Of a DNA stretch of 64,000 bases, positions 51,782 through 59,765 are shown piece by piece. Under the pieces are notes generated by a model. It was not told the DNA's origin. It worked only from the letters and a program-made list of their open reading frames with translations, and did not search any database. Origin of the DNA: RH-AL1 sp965198495 (GTDB lineage Bacteria > Pseudomonadota > Alphaproteobacteria > Rhizobiales > Beijerinckiaceae). Each line of letters starts with the position of its first letter. The first letter of the stretch is position 1. The stretch covers positions 1,054,001-1,118,000 of the forward strand of contig CBDAPL010000001.1 of assembly GCA_965198495.1 (NCBI GenBank), read 5' to 3'. Made by a program: the position numbers and the translations under genes.

Positions 51782-51878
51782 CCTCAATGAAGCAAAGACA
51801 CGTGTCGTCGTCAAATGAGAGCATGTCGTGTGCAAATAGAAGCCGGTCTTACCAAGTCATAACTTCAAGGCATTGGTC

Positions 51879-53078
51879 TCACACCCGCCGGGCGGCGGGT
51901 GCGAGCGCGGCCTGTCGGCGCGCCCAATCGAGCCAGGGCGTCAGCGCGCGGATATCCGCCGTCTCGACCGTCGGCCCGCACCAGACGCGCAGGCCCGGCG
52001 GCGCGTCGCGATAGGCGCCGATGTCATAGGCCACGCCCTCCGCGTCCAGCCGCTCGACCAAGTCTTTGACGAAGGCGGCGCCGTCGTCGTTTGCCGCCAG
52101 AACGGGATCGACGACACGCAGGCAAACGCTCGTGTTGGAGCGCGTCATCGGGTCGCGCGCCAGATGGTCGACCCACGGCGTCGCGGCGACCCAGGCGCCA
52201 AGCGCCGCGGCATTGGCGTCGGCTCGCGCGCGCAACGCCTTGAGCCCGCCGATGTCGCGCGCCCAGCGCAGCGCGTCGAGGCAATCCTCGACGCAGAGCA
52301 TCGATGGCGTATTGATGACCCAGCCCTCGAACAGGCTCTCCATCAGCCGTCCGCCGGCGGTCAGCCGGAACAGTTTGGGGATCGCCCGATCTGGTGCGAA
52401 GCTCTGCAGCCGCGCGACGGCGCGCGGGCCGAGCACGAGCATGCCGTGCGCCGCCTCGCCGCCGAGGCATTTCTGCCAGGAGAAGGTCGCGACATCGAGC
52501 TTCGCCCAGTCCAAGGGTTGCGCGAAGGCGGCCGACGTCGCGTCGCAGATCGTCAGCCCCGCGCGATCGGCCGGGATGAAGGCGCCGGACGGGACCTTCA
52601 CGCCTGCGGCGGTGCCGTTCCAGGTGAAGACCACGTCGTTGTCGAAGTCGACCTGCGTGAGATCGGGCAGTACGCCGTAAGGCGCCTCCCGGAGGACCGT
52701 GTCACGGAGCGCCAGCTCCCGCACGACGTCAGTGACCCAAGCCTTGCCGAAAGCCTCCCACGCCAGCACCTCGACGCGGCGCTCGCCGAGCAGGCACCAC
52801 AGCGCCATCTCGAGCGCGCCGGTATCGGACCCGGGCACGATCGCGATGCGATGGCCGGGTGGGATCTCCAGCACGTCGCGGGTGAGATCGATGAGCTCAC
52901 GCAGCCTGTCCACGCCGGCCGCGCTCCGGTGCGAGCGCCCCAGCATGGCATCGGCGAGGACAGCCGGCGTCCAGCCCGGCCGTTTCGGGCAGGGCCCTGA
53001 CGAGAAGCGCGGGTTGGCCGGGCGGGAAAGGGGTCGCGTGTCGAGTGACGATGCTTTCACGCGGGCATCATGAAACAT
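51879..53078 (-). CDS. serC: Phosphoserine aminotransferase (alphaproteobacterial type)
   Basis: A 399-aa PLP enzyme making phosphoserine from phosphohydroxypyruvate, of the divergent alphaproteobacterial SerC family (NPRFSSGPCPKRPGW at the N-terminus; GRSHRSAAGVDRLRE). The PLP lysine is in FSWQKCLGGEAAHG, with ICDATSAAFAQPLDW before it. serA, which often follows serC in this class, is absent; the gene ends toward the doubtful small ORF. The start at 53078 is only 30 bp after the RND permease stop, so serC may be read through from the efflux operon. A hairpin covering the ribosome-binding site lies immediately before the ATG. Confidence 0.94.
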   Translation of the reverse strand: MFHDARVKASSLDTRPLSRPANPRFSSGPCPKRPGWTPAVLADAMLGRSHRSAAGVDRLRELIDLTRDVLEIPPGHRIAIVPGSDTGALEMALWCLLGERRVEVLAWEAFGKAWVTDVVRELALRDTVLREAPYGVLPDLTQVDFDNDVVFTWNGTAAGVKVPSGAFIPADRAGLTICDATSAAFAQPLDWAKLDVATFSWQKCLGGEAAHGMLVLGPRAVARLQSFAPDRAIPKLFRLTAGGRLMESLFEGWVINTPSMLCVEDCLDALRWARDIGGLKALRARADANAAALGAWVAATPWVDHLARDPMTRSNTSVCLRVVDPVLAANDDGAAFVKDLVERLDAEGVAYDIGAYRDAPPGLRVWCGPTVETADIRALTPWLDWARRQAALAPAARRV

Positions 53079-53095
53079 TCCCCTCTCTTAGGGGA
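53079..53095 (-). promoter_or_regulatory. RBS-sequestering hairpin in the serC leader
   Basis: On the transcript this reads TCCCCT, loop AAGAG, AGGGGA and then directly ATG of serC. The 6-bp stem would bury the purine-rich ribosome-binding site (AGAGAGGGGA). A short conserved leader RNA (the serC motif) is known upstream of serC in alphaproteobacteria; whether this is that motif I cannot confirm by eye. The position is compatible with translational control. Confidence 0.5.
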
Positions 53096-53108
53096 GCCCG
53101 GGTAGGAG

Positions 53109-56100
53109 CTAATGCGACGGCGTCGCGACGGGCGCGGCGGCTTCGCCGCCCCGCCGGCGTTTCGGCGCCAGCCGCTGCACCGCGACGTAGAACAGCGGCG
53201 TGAAGATCAGGCCGAAAAGCGTCACGCCGAGCATGCCGAAGAACACGGTGGTGCCGAGCGTCTGGCGCATCTCGGCGCCTGCACCGGTGGCGATCAGCAG
53301 CGGGATCACGCCAAGGATGAAGGCGAAGGACGTCATCAGGATCGGCCGCAGCCGCGTGCGCGCCGCCTGCACGGCCGCCTCGCCGCTCGTCGCGCCGCGC
53401 TCCTGCGCCTGCTTGGCGAATTCGACGATGAGGATCGCGTTCTTGGCGGCGAGGCCGACAAGCACGGTGAAGCCGATCTGCGCCAGGATATCGACGTTCA
53501 TCGTGCGGTACATCAGGCCGCTCACCGCCGCGAGCAGGCACATCGGCACGATCAGCACGACCGAGAGCGGCAGGCTCCAGCTCTCGTATTGGGCCGAGAG
53601 CACCAGGAACACGAAGAAGATCGAGGCGCCGAAGATCGCCAGCGTCGTGTTCTTGGCGGTCGTCTGCTGGTAGGCGAGGTCGGTCCACTCGAAGCTCATG
53701 CCGCGTGGCAGCAACTCGCCCGCGAGCTTCGACATCACGGCGAGGCCGTAGCTCGAGGCGAAGCCCGGCGCGGTGCTGCCCTGCACCTCGGCGGCCGGGT
53801 AGAGGTTGTAGCGGGGCACGCGATAAGGGTCGGAGGTGCGGTGCAGCTGCGCCACCGACGAGATCGGCACCATCGCCCCGGCCGCGTTGCGCGTCTTGAG
53901 ATGGGCGACGTCCTCGACCGTGTTGCGGAAGCGTCCGTCGGCCTGGGCGAGGACCTCGTAGGTGCGGCCGAGATAGTTGAAGTCGTTGATGTACATCGAG
54001 CCGAGATAGACCTGCATCGCCTCGAAGACCTTGTCGGGCGAGACGCCGAGCTTCTCGGCGCGGACGCGGTCGATATCGGCGTAGATGCTCGGCGTACCGG
54101 TCGAGAACGGCGAGAAGAGCTGCGCCATGCCGGGGACTTGTCGCGCGGCCCCTATGAGGGTTTGCGCGGCGCCGGCCAGAGCGCGCGGGCCGAGCGTGTT
54201 CTGGTCCTCGAGCATCATCTTGAACCCGCCGGCCGTGCCGAGGCCCGGCACCGGTGGGGGCTGGACCGTGATGATGAAGGCGTCCTGGATGGTCGAGAGT
54301 CGCGCGCGCATGTCGGCAAGGATGGCGGTGACGCTCTGGCCCTTCTCGGAGCGCTCTTCGAAGGAATCGAGCGGCGTGAAGATGGCGCCGGCATTCGACG
54401 CGTTGGTGAAGGTGGCGCCGTCGAAGCCGGCGAAGGCGACGGTGTGGGCGACGCCCGGCACCTTCAGCAGCGCGTCGCTCGTCCGGCGGATCACCGCGTC
54501 GGTGCGCTCCAGCGAGGATCCCGGCGGCAGCGCGACGACCGTGATGAGGTAGCCGAGGTCCTGATCGGGAATGAAGCCGGTCGGCGCTCGGGCGAACTGG
54601 ACGCCGGTCAGCGCGATGAGGCCGACGTAGACGGCAAGGCTGAAGCCGGCCAGCCGCACGACGCGGCCGGTGAAGCGGCCGTAGCTCTCCGACAGCCAGT
54701 CGAAGCCGGCGTTGAAGAGATCGAAGAAGCGCAGGAACGGGCGCGCCAGCAGCGGCGCGCGTGTCGCGTGATGGTCCTCGTGCGGCTTGAAGAGCAGGGC
54801 GCAGAGCGCCGGGCTCAACGTCAAAGAGACGAAGGCCGAGACGATCGTCGAGGCGGCGATCGTCACCGCGAACTGCCGAAAGAACTGACCGGAGATGCCG
54901 GAAATGAAGGCCGACGGCACGAAGACGGCGCAAAGCGTCAGGGCGATCGCGATCAGGGCGCCGCCGACCTCGTCCATCGTGCGATGGGCCGCCTCGCGCG
55001 GGCTGAGCCCGAGCCGCAGGTTGCGCTCGACGTTCTCGACGACGACGATCGCGTCATCGACGACGATGCCGACGGCGAGCACGAGGCCAAACAGCGAGAG
55101 GTTGTTGAGCGAAAGACCGAAGGCGGCGAGCACGACGAACGTGCCGACGAGCGAGATCGGGATCGCGACGATCGGGATGATCGAGGCGCGCCAGGTCTGC
55201 AGGAACAGGATGACGACGAAAACGACGAGCGCGATGGCCTCGAGGATGGTGCGCAGCACCTCGTGCACGGATTGCGCGATGAAGGTCGTCGTGTCGTAGA
55301 CGATGTCGTACTTCAAACCACTCGGGAACTCTTTCGATTTCGCCAGCATCGCCGCCTTGACGCGCTCGCCGGTCGCGAGCGCGTTGGTGCCGGGCTGCTG
55401 GTAGATGATGATCGGCACGGCGCTCCCGCTGTCGAGATAGCCGTTGGCGCCATAGTTCTGGCCGCCGACCTCGACCCAGCCGACGTCGCGCACGCGCGTC
55501 ACGCGTCCCGAGGCATCCGATTTGATGATGACGTCGGCGAATTGCGACGGCTCGGTCAGCCGCCCAAGAGCCTTGACGTTGAGCTGGAAGGCGCCGGGCC
55601 TCTGCACGGGCGGCTGGTTGAGCACGCCGGCCGAAACCTGCACGTTCTGCGCCTGCAGGGCGGAGACGATCTCGCCCGCCGTAAGGTCGCGGTCGGCCGC
55701 CTTGTCGGGATCGAGCCAGATGCGCATGGCATAGTCGTGATTGCCGAACACCACCGCGTCGCCGACGCCTTCCAGCCGCGAGAGCGCGTCGCGCAGATGC
55801 AGCGTCGCGTAGTTCGACATGTAGAGCTGGTCGCGCGAATGGTCGGGCGAGAGAAGATGGATCACCATCAGGAGGTCGGGCGAGGCCTTCTTCACGGTGA
55901 CGCCGAGCTTCTGCACCGTGTCGGGCAGGCGCGGCGTGGCGATCGCCACCCGGTTCTGCGTCAGCACCTGCGCGGTATCGAGATCGGTGCCGAGCCGAAA
56001 GGTGACGGTGATGACGAGATTGCCGTCGCCGGTCGACTGGCTCGAGAAGTAGAGCATGTTCTCGACGCCGTTGATCTGCTGCTCCAGCGGCGTCGCCACC

Positions 56101-56285
56101 GTCTGGCTCATCACCTCGGCCGAGGCGCCGGGGTAGCTGGCGCTGACCTGGATCGTCGGCGGCGCGATCTCGGGATATTGCGCGATGGGCAGGAGGAAAT
56201 AGGCGAAGGCGCCGACGATCGTGACGAAGGTGCTGACGACGATGGCGAAGATCGGCCGGTCGATGAAGAAATGCGAGAAACGCAT
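53109..56285 (-). CDS. RND multidrug efflux permease (AcrB/MexF-like, HAE1)
   Basis: A 1058-aa trimeric inner-membrane pump of normal size. It starts FFIDRPIFAIVVSTFVTIVG and has two repeats of six helices with large periplasmic loops after TM1 and TM7. Proton-relay residues are visible: the Asp pair in TM4 (VGIVVDDAIVVVENVERNL) and the Lys in TM10 (VLVGLAAKNAILIVEFAKQA). YPGASAEVMSQTVATPLEQQING is the porter signature. The gene follows its adaptor by 3 bp. No outer-membrane factor gene is in this operon; it may borrow the NodT protein encoded at 1.5-3.1 kb or another. Confidence 0.95.
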   Translation of the reverse strand: MRFSHFFIDRPIFAIVVSTFVTIVGAFAYFLLPIAQYPEIAPPTIQVSASYPGASAEVMSQTVATPLEQQINGVENMLYFSSQSTGDGNLVITVTFRLGTDLDTAQVLTQNRVAIATPRLPDTVQKLGVTVKKASPDLLMVIHLLSPDHSRDQLYMSNYATLHLRDALSRLEGVGDAVVFGNHDYAMRIWLDPDKAADRDLTAGEIVSALQAQNVQVSAGVLNQPPVQRPGAFQLNVKALGRLTEPSQFADVIIKSDASGRVTRVRDVGWVEVGGQNYGANGYLDSGSAVPIIIYQQPGTNALATGERVKAAMLAKSKEFPSGLKYDIVYDTTTFIAQSVHEVLRTILEAIALVVFVVILFLQTWRASIIPIVAIPISLVGTFVVLAAFGLSLNNLSLFGLVLAVGIVVDDAIVVVENVERNLRLGLSPREAAHRTMDEVGGALIAIALTLCAVFVPSAFISGISGQFFRQFAVTIAASTIVSAFVSLTLSPALCALLFKPHEDHHATRAPLLARPFLRFFDLFNAGFDWLSESYGRFTGRVVRLAGFSLAVYVGLIALTGVQFARAPTGFIPDQDLGYLITVVALPPGSSLERTDAVIRRTSDALLKVPGVAHTVAFAGFDGATFTNASNAGAIFTPLDSFEERSEKGQSVTAILADMRARLSTIQDAFIITVQPPPVPGLGTAGGFKMMLEDQNTLGPRALAGAAQTLIGAARQVPGMAQLFSPFSTGTPSIYADIDRVRAEKLGVSPDKVFEAMQVYLGSMYINDFNYLGRTYEVLAQADGRFRNTVEDVAHLKTRNAAGAMVPISSVAQLHRTSDPYRVPRYNLYPAAEVQGSTAPGFASSYGLAVMSKLAGELLPRGMSFEWTDLAYQQTTAKNTTLAIFGASIFFVFLVLSAQYESWSLPLSVVLIVPMCLLAAVSGLMYRTMNVDILAQIGFTVLVGLAAKNAILIVEFAKQAQERGATSGEAAVQAARTRLRPILMTSFAFILGVIPLLIATGAGAEMRQTLGTTVFFGMLGVTLFGLIFTPLFYVAVQRLAPKRRRGGEAAAPVATPSH

Positions 56286-56288
56286 CGC

Positions 56289-57530
56289 CTAGCCCTGGTC
56301 CGCCACTTCGGCGATGACACCGGGCTTCGGTGTCACCTTGCCGCCGGGTCGCGCGAACATGAGACCGTTGATGACCACACGATCGTCGCGGGTGATGCCT
56401 TGATTGATCACGCGGAGATCGCCGAAGAGCGCGCCGATCTCGACCGTCTTGGGTACGACCGTGCCGTCCGGCGCGACCGTCATGAGCATGGTGCGCGACT
56501 GGTCCATGCTGAGAGCGGCGTCGGGCACGAGCAGGGTGTCGGCGGCGCCGGCGGTCGGCAGCCGCAGCCGCGCGAACTGCCCGGCGGCGATGAGGAAGTC
56601 CGCGTTGGGCACGGTGGCGCGCGCGTGGATCGTGCCGCTCGAGCGGTCCATCTCGTTGTCCATGAAGTCGAGCTTGCCCTTGTGCTTCCACCCCGTCTCG
56701 TCGGACAAGGCGAAATCCACCGTGTGGTCGACCGCGAGCGGATCGTGCGAGCGGTGCAGGAAACGTTGGTAGGCGACGTAATCGCTCTCGCCCATGTCGA
56801 AATCGAGGTGGATCGGGTCGAGCGAGACGATCGTCGTCAGCAGCGTCGTCGCGCCGCCCGACTGCCCGCCGCCGACGAGATTGCCGATCGAGACGCGATG
56901 CGTGCTGATCCGCCCCGACAGCGGGGCGACGACATGCGTCCACTCCATGTTGAGTTCGGCCGTGCGCATCGTCGCCTGCGCCTGATCGAGCGCGGCGGCG
57001 GCGGCCTCCTGCTGCTGCGTGCGCTGGTCGAGCGTTTCGTGCGAGGCAAAATCGCTGCGCATGAGATCCGTCGTGCGCGACAGCTGCTTCTTCGAGAGCC
57101 CGAGCGTCGCCTGCGCGGTCTCGACCTGCGCCTTGGCGTTGGCGAGCGCGATCGCGTAAGGCCGCGGGTCGATGACGAAGAGCAGGTCGCCCTTCTTGAC
57201 GAGCTGGCCGTCGGTGAAATGGATCTCGGTCAGATAGCCGCTCACCTGCGCGCGAATCTCGACGCGGTCGACCGCCGAGAATTGCCCGGTGAAACTGGTC
57301 CAAGTCGCGAGCCGGCTCTGGCGCGGCGTGCTCACCGTGACATTCGGCGGTGGCGGCGCGGTAAGGATGGGCTGCGGCGCCGGCGTGAACGCGCCGCGCA
57401 GGCCGTAGCCGATCCCGCCGACGACGAGGAGCACGACCAGAGCGGAGATGACAGGCGAGCGCCGGCGCGTGCTCGAGCCGGCGTGCTCGTCGGCGATGCC
57501 CCTACTCGCTTTGTCCACAAGCGCGCCCAT
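56289..57530 (-). CDS. RND efflux adaptor (AcrA/MexE-like membrane-fusion protein)
   Basis: A 413-aa periplasmic adaptor. An N-terminal membrane anchor (VISALVVLLVVGGIGYGL, about 28-45) is followed by the split lipoyl domain (VDRVEIRAQVSGYLTEI and MEWTHVVAPLSGRISTHRVS), an alpha-hairpin with many Gln/Ala residues and a beta-barrel (PNADFLIAAGQFARLRLP). AAGG lies 8 nt before the ATG at 57530; a GTG at 57539 lies inside that site. It precedes the permease gene. A palindrome upstream is the probable target of the neighbouring TetR protein. Confidence 0.92.
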   Translation of the reverse strand: MGALVDKASRGIADEHAGSSTRRRSPVISALVVLLVVGGIGYGLRGAFTPAPQPILTAPPPPNVTVSTPRQSRLATWTSFTGQFSAVDRVEIRAQVSGYLTEIHFTDGQLVKKGDLLFVIDPRPYAIALANAKAQVETAQATLGLSKKQLSRTTDLMRSDFASHETLDQRTQQQEAAAAALDQAQATMRTAELNMEWTHVVAPLSGRISTHRVSIGNLVGGGQSGGATTLLTTIVSLDPIHLDFDMGESDYVAYQRFLHRSHDPLAVDHTVDFALSDETGWKHKGKLDFMDNEMDRSSGTIHARATVPNADFLIAAGQFARLRLPTAGAADTLLVPDAALSMDQSRTMLMTVAPDGTVVPKTVEIGALFGDLRVINQGITRDDRVVINGLMFARPGGKVTPKPGVIAEVADQG

Positions 57531-57562
57531 CGTAGCCACCTTCTCGGGCCTGACGGCCCGTT

Positions 57563-57580
57563 ACATACTGATTGGTATAT
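57563..57580. promoter_or_regulatory. Candidate TetR operator upstream of the RND operon
   Basis: ACATACTGATTGGTATAT contains the inverted pair ATAC-N6-GTAT with a further outer match, located 33-50 bp before the adaptor ATG and 49 bp after the tetR stop. The run is locally A/T-rich against a GC-rich background, as promoters are. Binding by the adjacent TetR protein is inferred. Confidence 0.45.
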
Positions 57581-57628
57581 TAATTCAAAGGATCTTGTCG
57601 AGATCAAGGTGTGATCGAACGATCGCTC

Positions 57629-58225
57629 TCAGCCGGCCATGGACGGCTCCGGCCAAGCGCGAAGGGCGACGGCCGCCGCGCGCTCGAGCGAGGCGCGCGA
57701 AGCGCCGCTGGAAGCCTGTACCGCCACGCCCGCGACGAACGCCATCACGAAACGGGCCAAGTCCGCCGCATTCTCGCTTTGCCCCAGGTCGCCCGCGGCC
57801 TTGGCCGTCTCGAAGCGCCGGCGCAGCGCGGCTTCGAACAGGGCACGCCGGCGCACCAGTTCCTCCTTGATCGGATCGGCCGCCGTCGAGCAGACGAGAG
57901 CGCCGCTTGTACCCATACAGCCGCGCGGATGATTGGCGTCCGTTGCCAGACGGACGAACCCCGCCATGATCTTCGCCGCGACCTCGCGCGATTTTTCCGC
58001 CTCCAGCGCCGAAAAAAGGAAGCCCATATAGGTCGTATCGTAGAGGTCGAGCGCCTTGCGAAACAGCTCTTCCTTGTTGCCGTAGGTCGCGTAGAGACTC
58101 GGCCGCGTGATTCCCATCGCCTGAGTCAGGTCGGTGATCGAGGACCCTTCGAAGCCGTGCGTCCAGAACACTTCGAGCGCCTTCATCAAGGCTTGCTCGA
58201 CGCAGAACTCCCTGGGGCGACCCAT
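57629..58225 (-). CDS. TetR-family regulator of the RND operon
   Basis: A 198-aa regulator. It starts MGRPREFCVEQALMKALEVF; the helix-turn-helix is SSITDLTQAMGITRPSLYATYGNKEELF (about 32-60). The C-terminal domain has RGCMGTSGALVCSTAADPIK, typical of TetR_C_16-type proteins near efflux genes. ATG 58225 is preferred because family members begin GRPRE; an ATG at 58267 adds a basic extension. It lies upstream of the pump genes in the same orientation, with the palindrome between; control of the pump is likely. Confidence 0.9.
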   Translation of the reverse strand: MGRPREFCVEQALMKALEVFWTHGFEGSSITDLTQAMGITRPSLYATYGNKEELFRKALDLYDTTYMGFLFSALEAEKSREVAAKIMAGFVRLATDANHPRGCMGTSGALVCSTAADPIKEELVRRRALFEAALRRRFETAKAAGDLGQSENAADLARFVMAFVAGVAVQASSGASRASLERAAAVALRAWPEPSMAG

Positions 58226-58400
58226 TGTCGGACGAGCTCTTCGATCTCGCGCGCCATGCGCGCGCACTCAGGTTCTGTACCAGCCGGTAGATATTCGAGC
58301 CAAATGATCGCGTCAAGTGAACGCGGTGTGGGTGCGTCGACGTGGACTAGGCGGCCGCCATCCCGCCATGTCGCCGACCTCGGAGCCGAGCGACACTCGT

Positions 58401-59318
58401 TCACTCCGTGACAGGCGAAGAAATCTGTTCGTTGAGCTGCTTGCGCGCGCTGATCAGCTTTCTGCTCCGCTCGATCGTCTGGATTGCGAGGAGCGGAATG
58501 ATCTTTCGCGCGACATCGCCGTAGCGCGCGGGATCCTCTGCCGCCTTGTTCTCGACGACGTCGCGCATGTGAATGGAGTGGGCGAGATGCTGATAGTGGA
58601 TGCGTTCGAGCACCCGTAGCTGTTCGATGCCTTGCGCTCCGCTCAGCTTCAAACTCAACGATGTGTTGGACTGGTGGACACGATAGTTCATGAGCGGCGC
58701 GTTGATGAAGCAAGCGCCTTTGAGAAGATAGGCGAAGAAGGGAACGATGATGTCGTAGGCGCCGAGGAACGGATCGATGTCGAACCCGAAGGTGTCGAAG
58801 ACGTCGCGGTCGAAGCCGATACCGGCGCCGAAGCAGCAGGCATTGGCCCCGTCGCGGACCAAAGTCTCGAAGCTGTCATCGGCATCGCGGTCCAAGGGCT
58901 GGACCGTTGTGCCTGTCAGCACCGAGTGCTCATCCATGTAGAAGGCGTTCACGGTGACGAGCGAAACGTTCCTTGCGCGCCATGTGCGTACCATTTCGCT
59001 GATCATGCCCGGCAGTGTGACGTCATCGCCCGACGACATCACGACGAACTCGCCTTTCGCCAGCTCCAAACCCCTCGTTATAGAGAGCTTCGCACCGATA
59101 TTGGTTGGATTGCGGATGAAGTGGATCTCGAAAGGGCAGGCTTGCGCCGCGAGTTTCGCCTCGATGATCGCGGCGGACCGGTCCTGCGAGCAATCGTCGA
59201 TGATGATGAGTTCCAAGCGCGGGTAGTCTTGCGAGAACATGCCGTCCAACGCATCGCTCACGAACGGCTCGAAATCGTAGTTCGTCAGGACGATCGAAAC
59301 GAGGGGCGGCTCGCTCAC
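58401..59318 (-). CDS. Family 2 glycosyltransferase
   Basis: A 305-aa GT2 enzyme: VSIVLTNYDFEPFVSDALDG at the N-terminus, ELIIIDDCSQDRSAAI, the donor-binding NPTNIGAKLSITRGLELAKG and the DxD-type MSSGDDVTLPGM. A helical C-terminal third follows YRVHQSNTSLSLKL. Start is GTG at 59318 with GGAGAGGGAG just upstream. It stands alone: no polysaccharide partner gene lies near, and TetR follows on the same strand. Its product is unknown; it is only distantly similar in wording to the GT2 of the galactofuranose operon. Confidence 0.88.
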   Translation of the reverse strand: MSEPPLVSIVLTNYDFEPFVSDALDGMFSQDYPRLELIIIDDCSQDRSAAIIEAKLAAQACPFEIHFIRNPTNIGAKLSITRGLELAKGEFVVMSSGDDVTLPGMISEMVRTWRARNVSLVTVNAFYMDEHSVLTGTTVQPLDRDADDSFETLVRDGANACCFGAGIGFDRDVFDTFGFDIDPFLGAYDIIVPFFAYLLKGACFINAPLMNYRVHQSNTSLSLKLSGAQGIEQLRVLERIHYQHLAHSIHMRDVVENKAAEDPARYGDVARKIIPLLAIQTIERSRKLISARKQLNEQISSPVTE

Positions 59319-59477
59319 CGCTCCCTCTCCGGTCGTTGCGGAGGCATCGCGACGGAGCTTGAGCGAAGCGAAGCGCGCGTGAGAACGCCATCGTCGCCAC
59401 CTTGACCATGTGGAGCGTGCTCGCCGCCGTGCGTCATGATTTGTTTTCCAGCCGTGCTCAAGGCTAGAAGACTGACG

Positions 59478-59545
59478 CTACGGAAATCAACGCGCTACGG
59501 AAATCAACGCGCTACGGAAATCAACGCGTCACGGAAATCAATGAC
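59478..59545. repeat. 17-bp tandem array, four copies
   Basis: Units CTACGGAAATCAACGCG begin at 59478, 59495 and 59512 and are identical; a fourth, TCACGGAAATCAATGAC, at 59529 has diverged. It lies in the non-coding stretch upstream of the GT2 gene. The unit sequence is unrelated to the array at 35.5 kb, though the period is the same. Confidence 0.92.
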
Positions 59546-59708
59546 GCTAAGGCGCTTCCCCGCGTCACCGTTTGTCACAGCACAGGCTCTGCGCCCACCT
59601 CCGGTCTAAGCAGGCGTGGAACGTTGTGGGACGTGTCCGGGCTTGAGGGCGCATCAAGACGTCCGAATACGCCAGGTTTACCGCGCAACGGGGGACTGCA
59701 ACGAAAGA

Positions 59709-59734
59709 GGGCGGCACCAAATCCGATGCCGCCC
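59709..59734 (-). terminator. Terminator after katG
   Basis: Seen on the minus strand as GGGCGGCA, a 10-nt loop, TGCCGCCC followed by TCTTTCGTT. The 8-bp GC-rich stem lies 32-57 bp after the katG stop and carries a weak T-run. Confidence 0.7.
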
Positions 59735-59765
59735 CTCATTCGCCTTCAGCTACTTACGCTTGGCG

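Larger units (their letters stand above)
59319..59765. other. Gene-free region between katG and the GT2 gene
   Basis: These 447 bp hold the GT2 promoter side, a 17-bp tandem array (59478-59545) and the katG terminator (59709-59734). No open frame here resembles a protein, and no IS or phage trace is seen. Confidence 0.5.

Noticed and set aside
53112..57614. A 1500-codon open frame on the plus strand opposite the RND efflux operon
   Set aside because: It is antisense to two certain genes; its composition (Arg, Asp, Glu, Gly, His runs) is what the complement of GC-rich coding DNA gives, and it has no domain.
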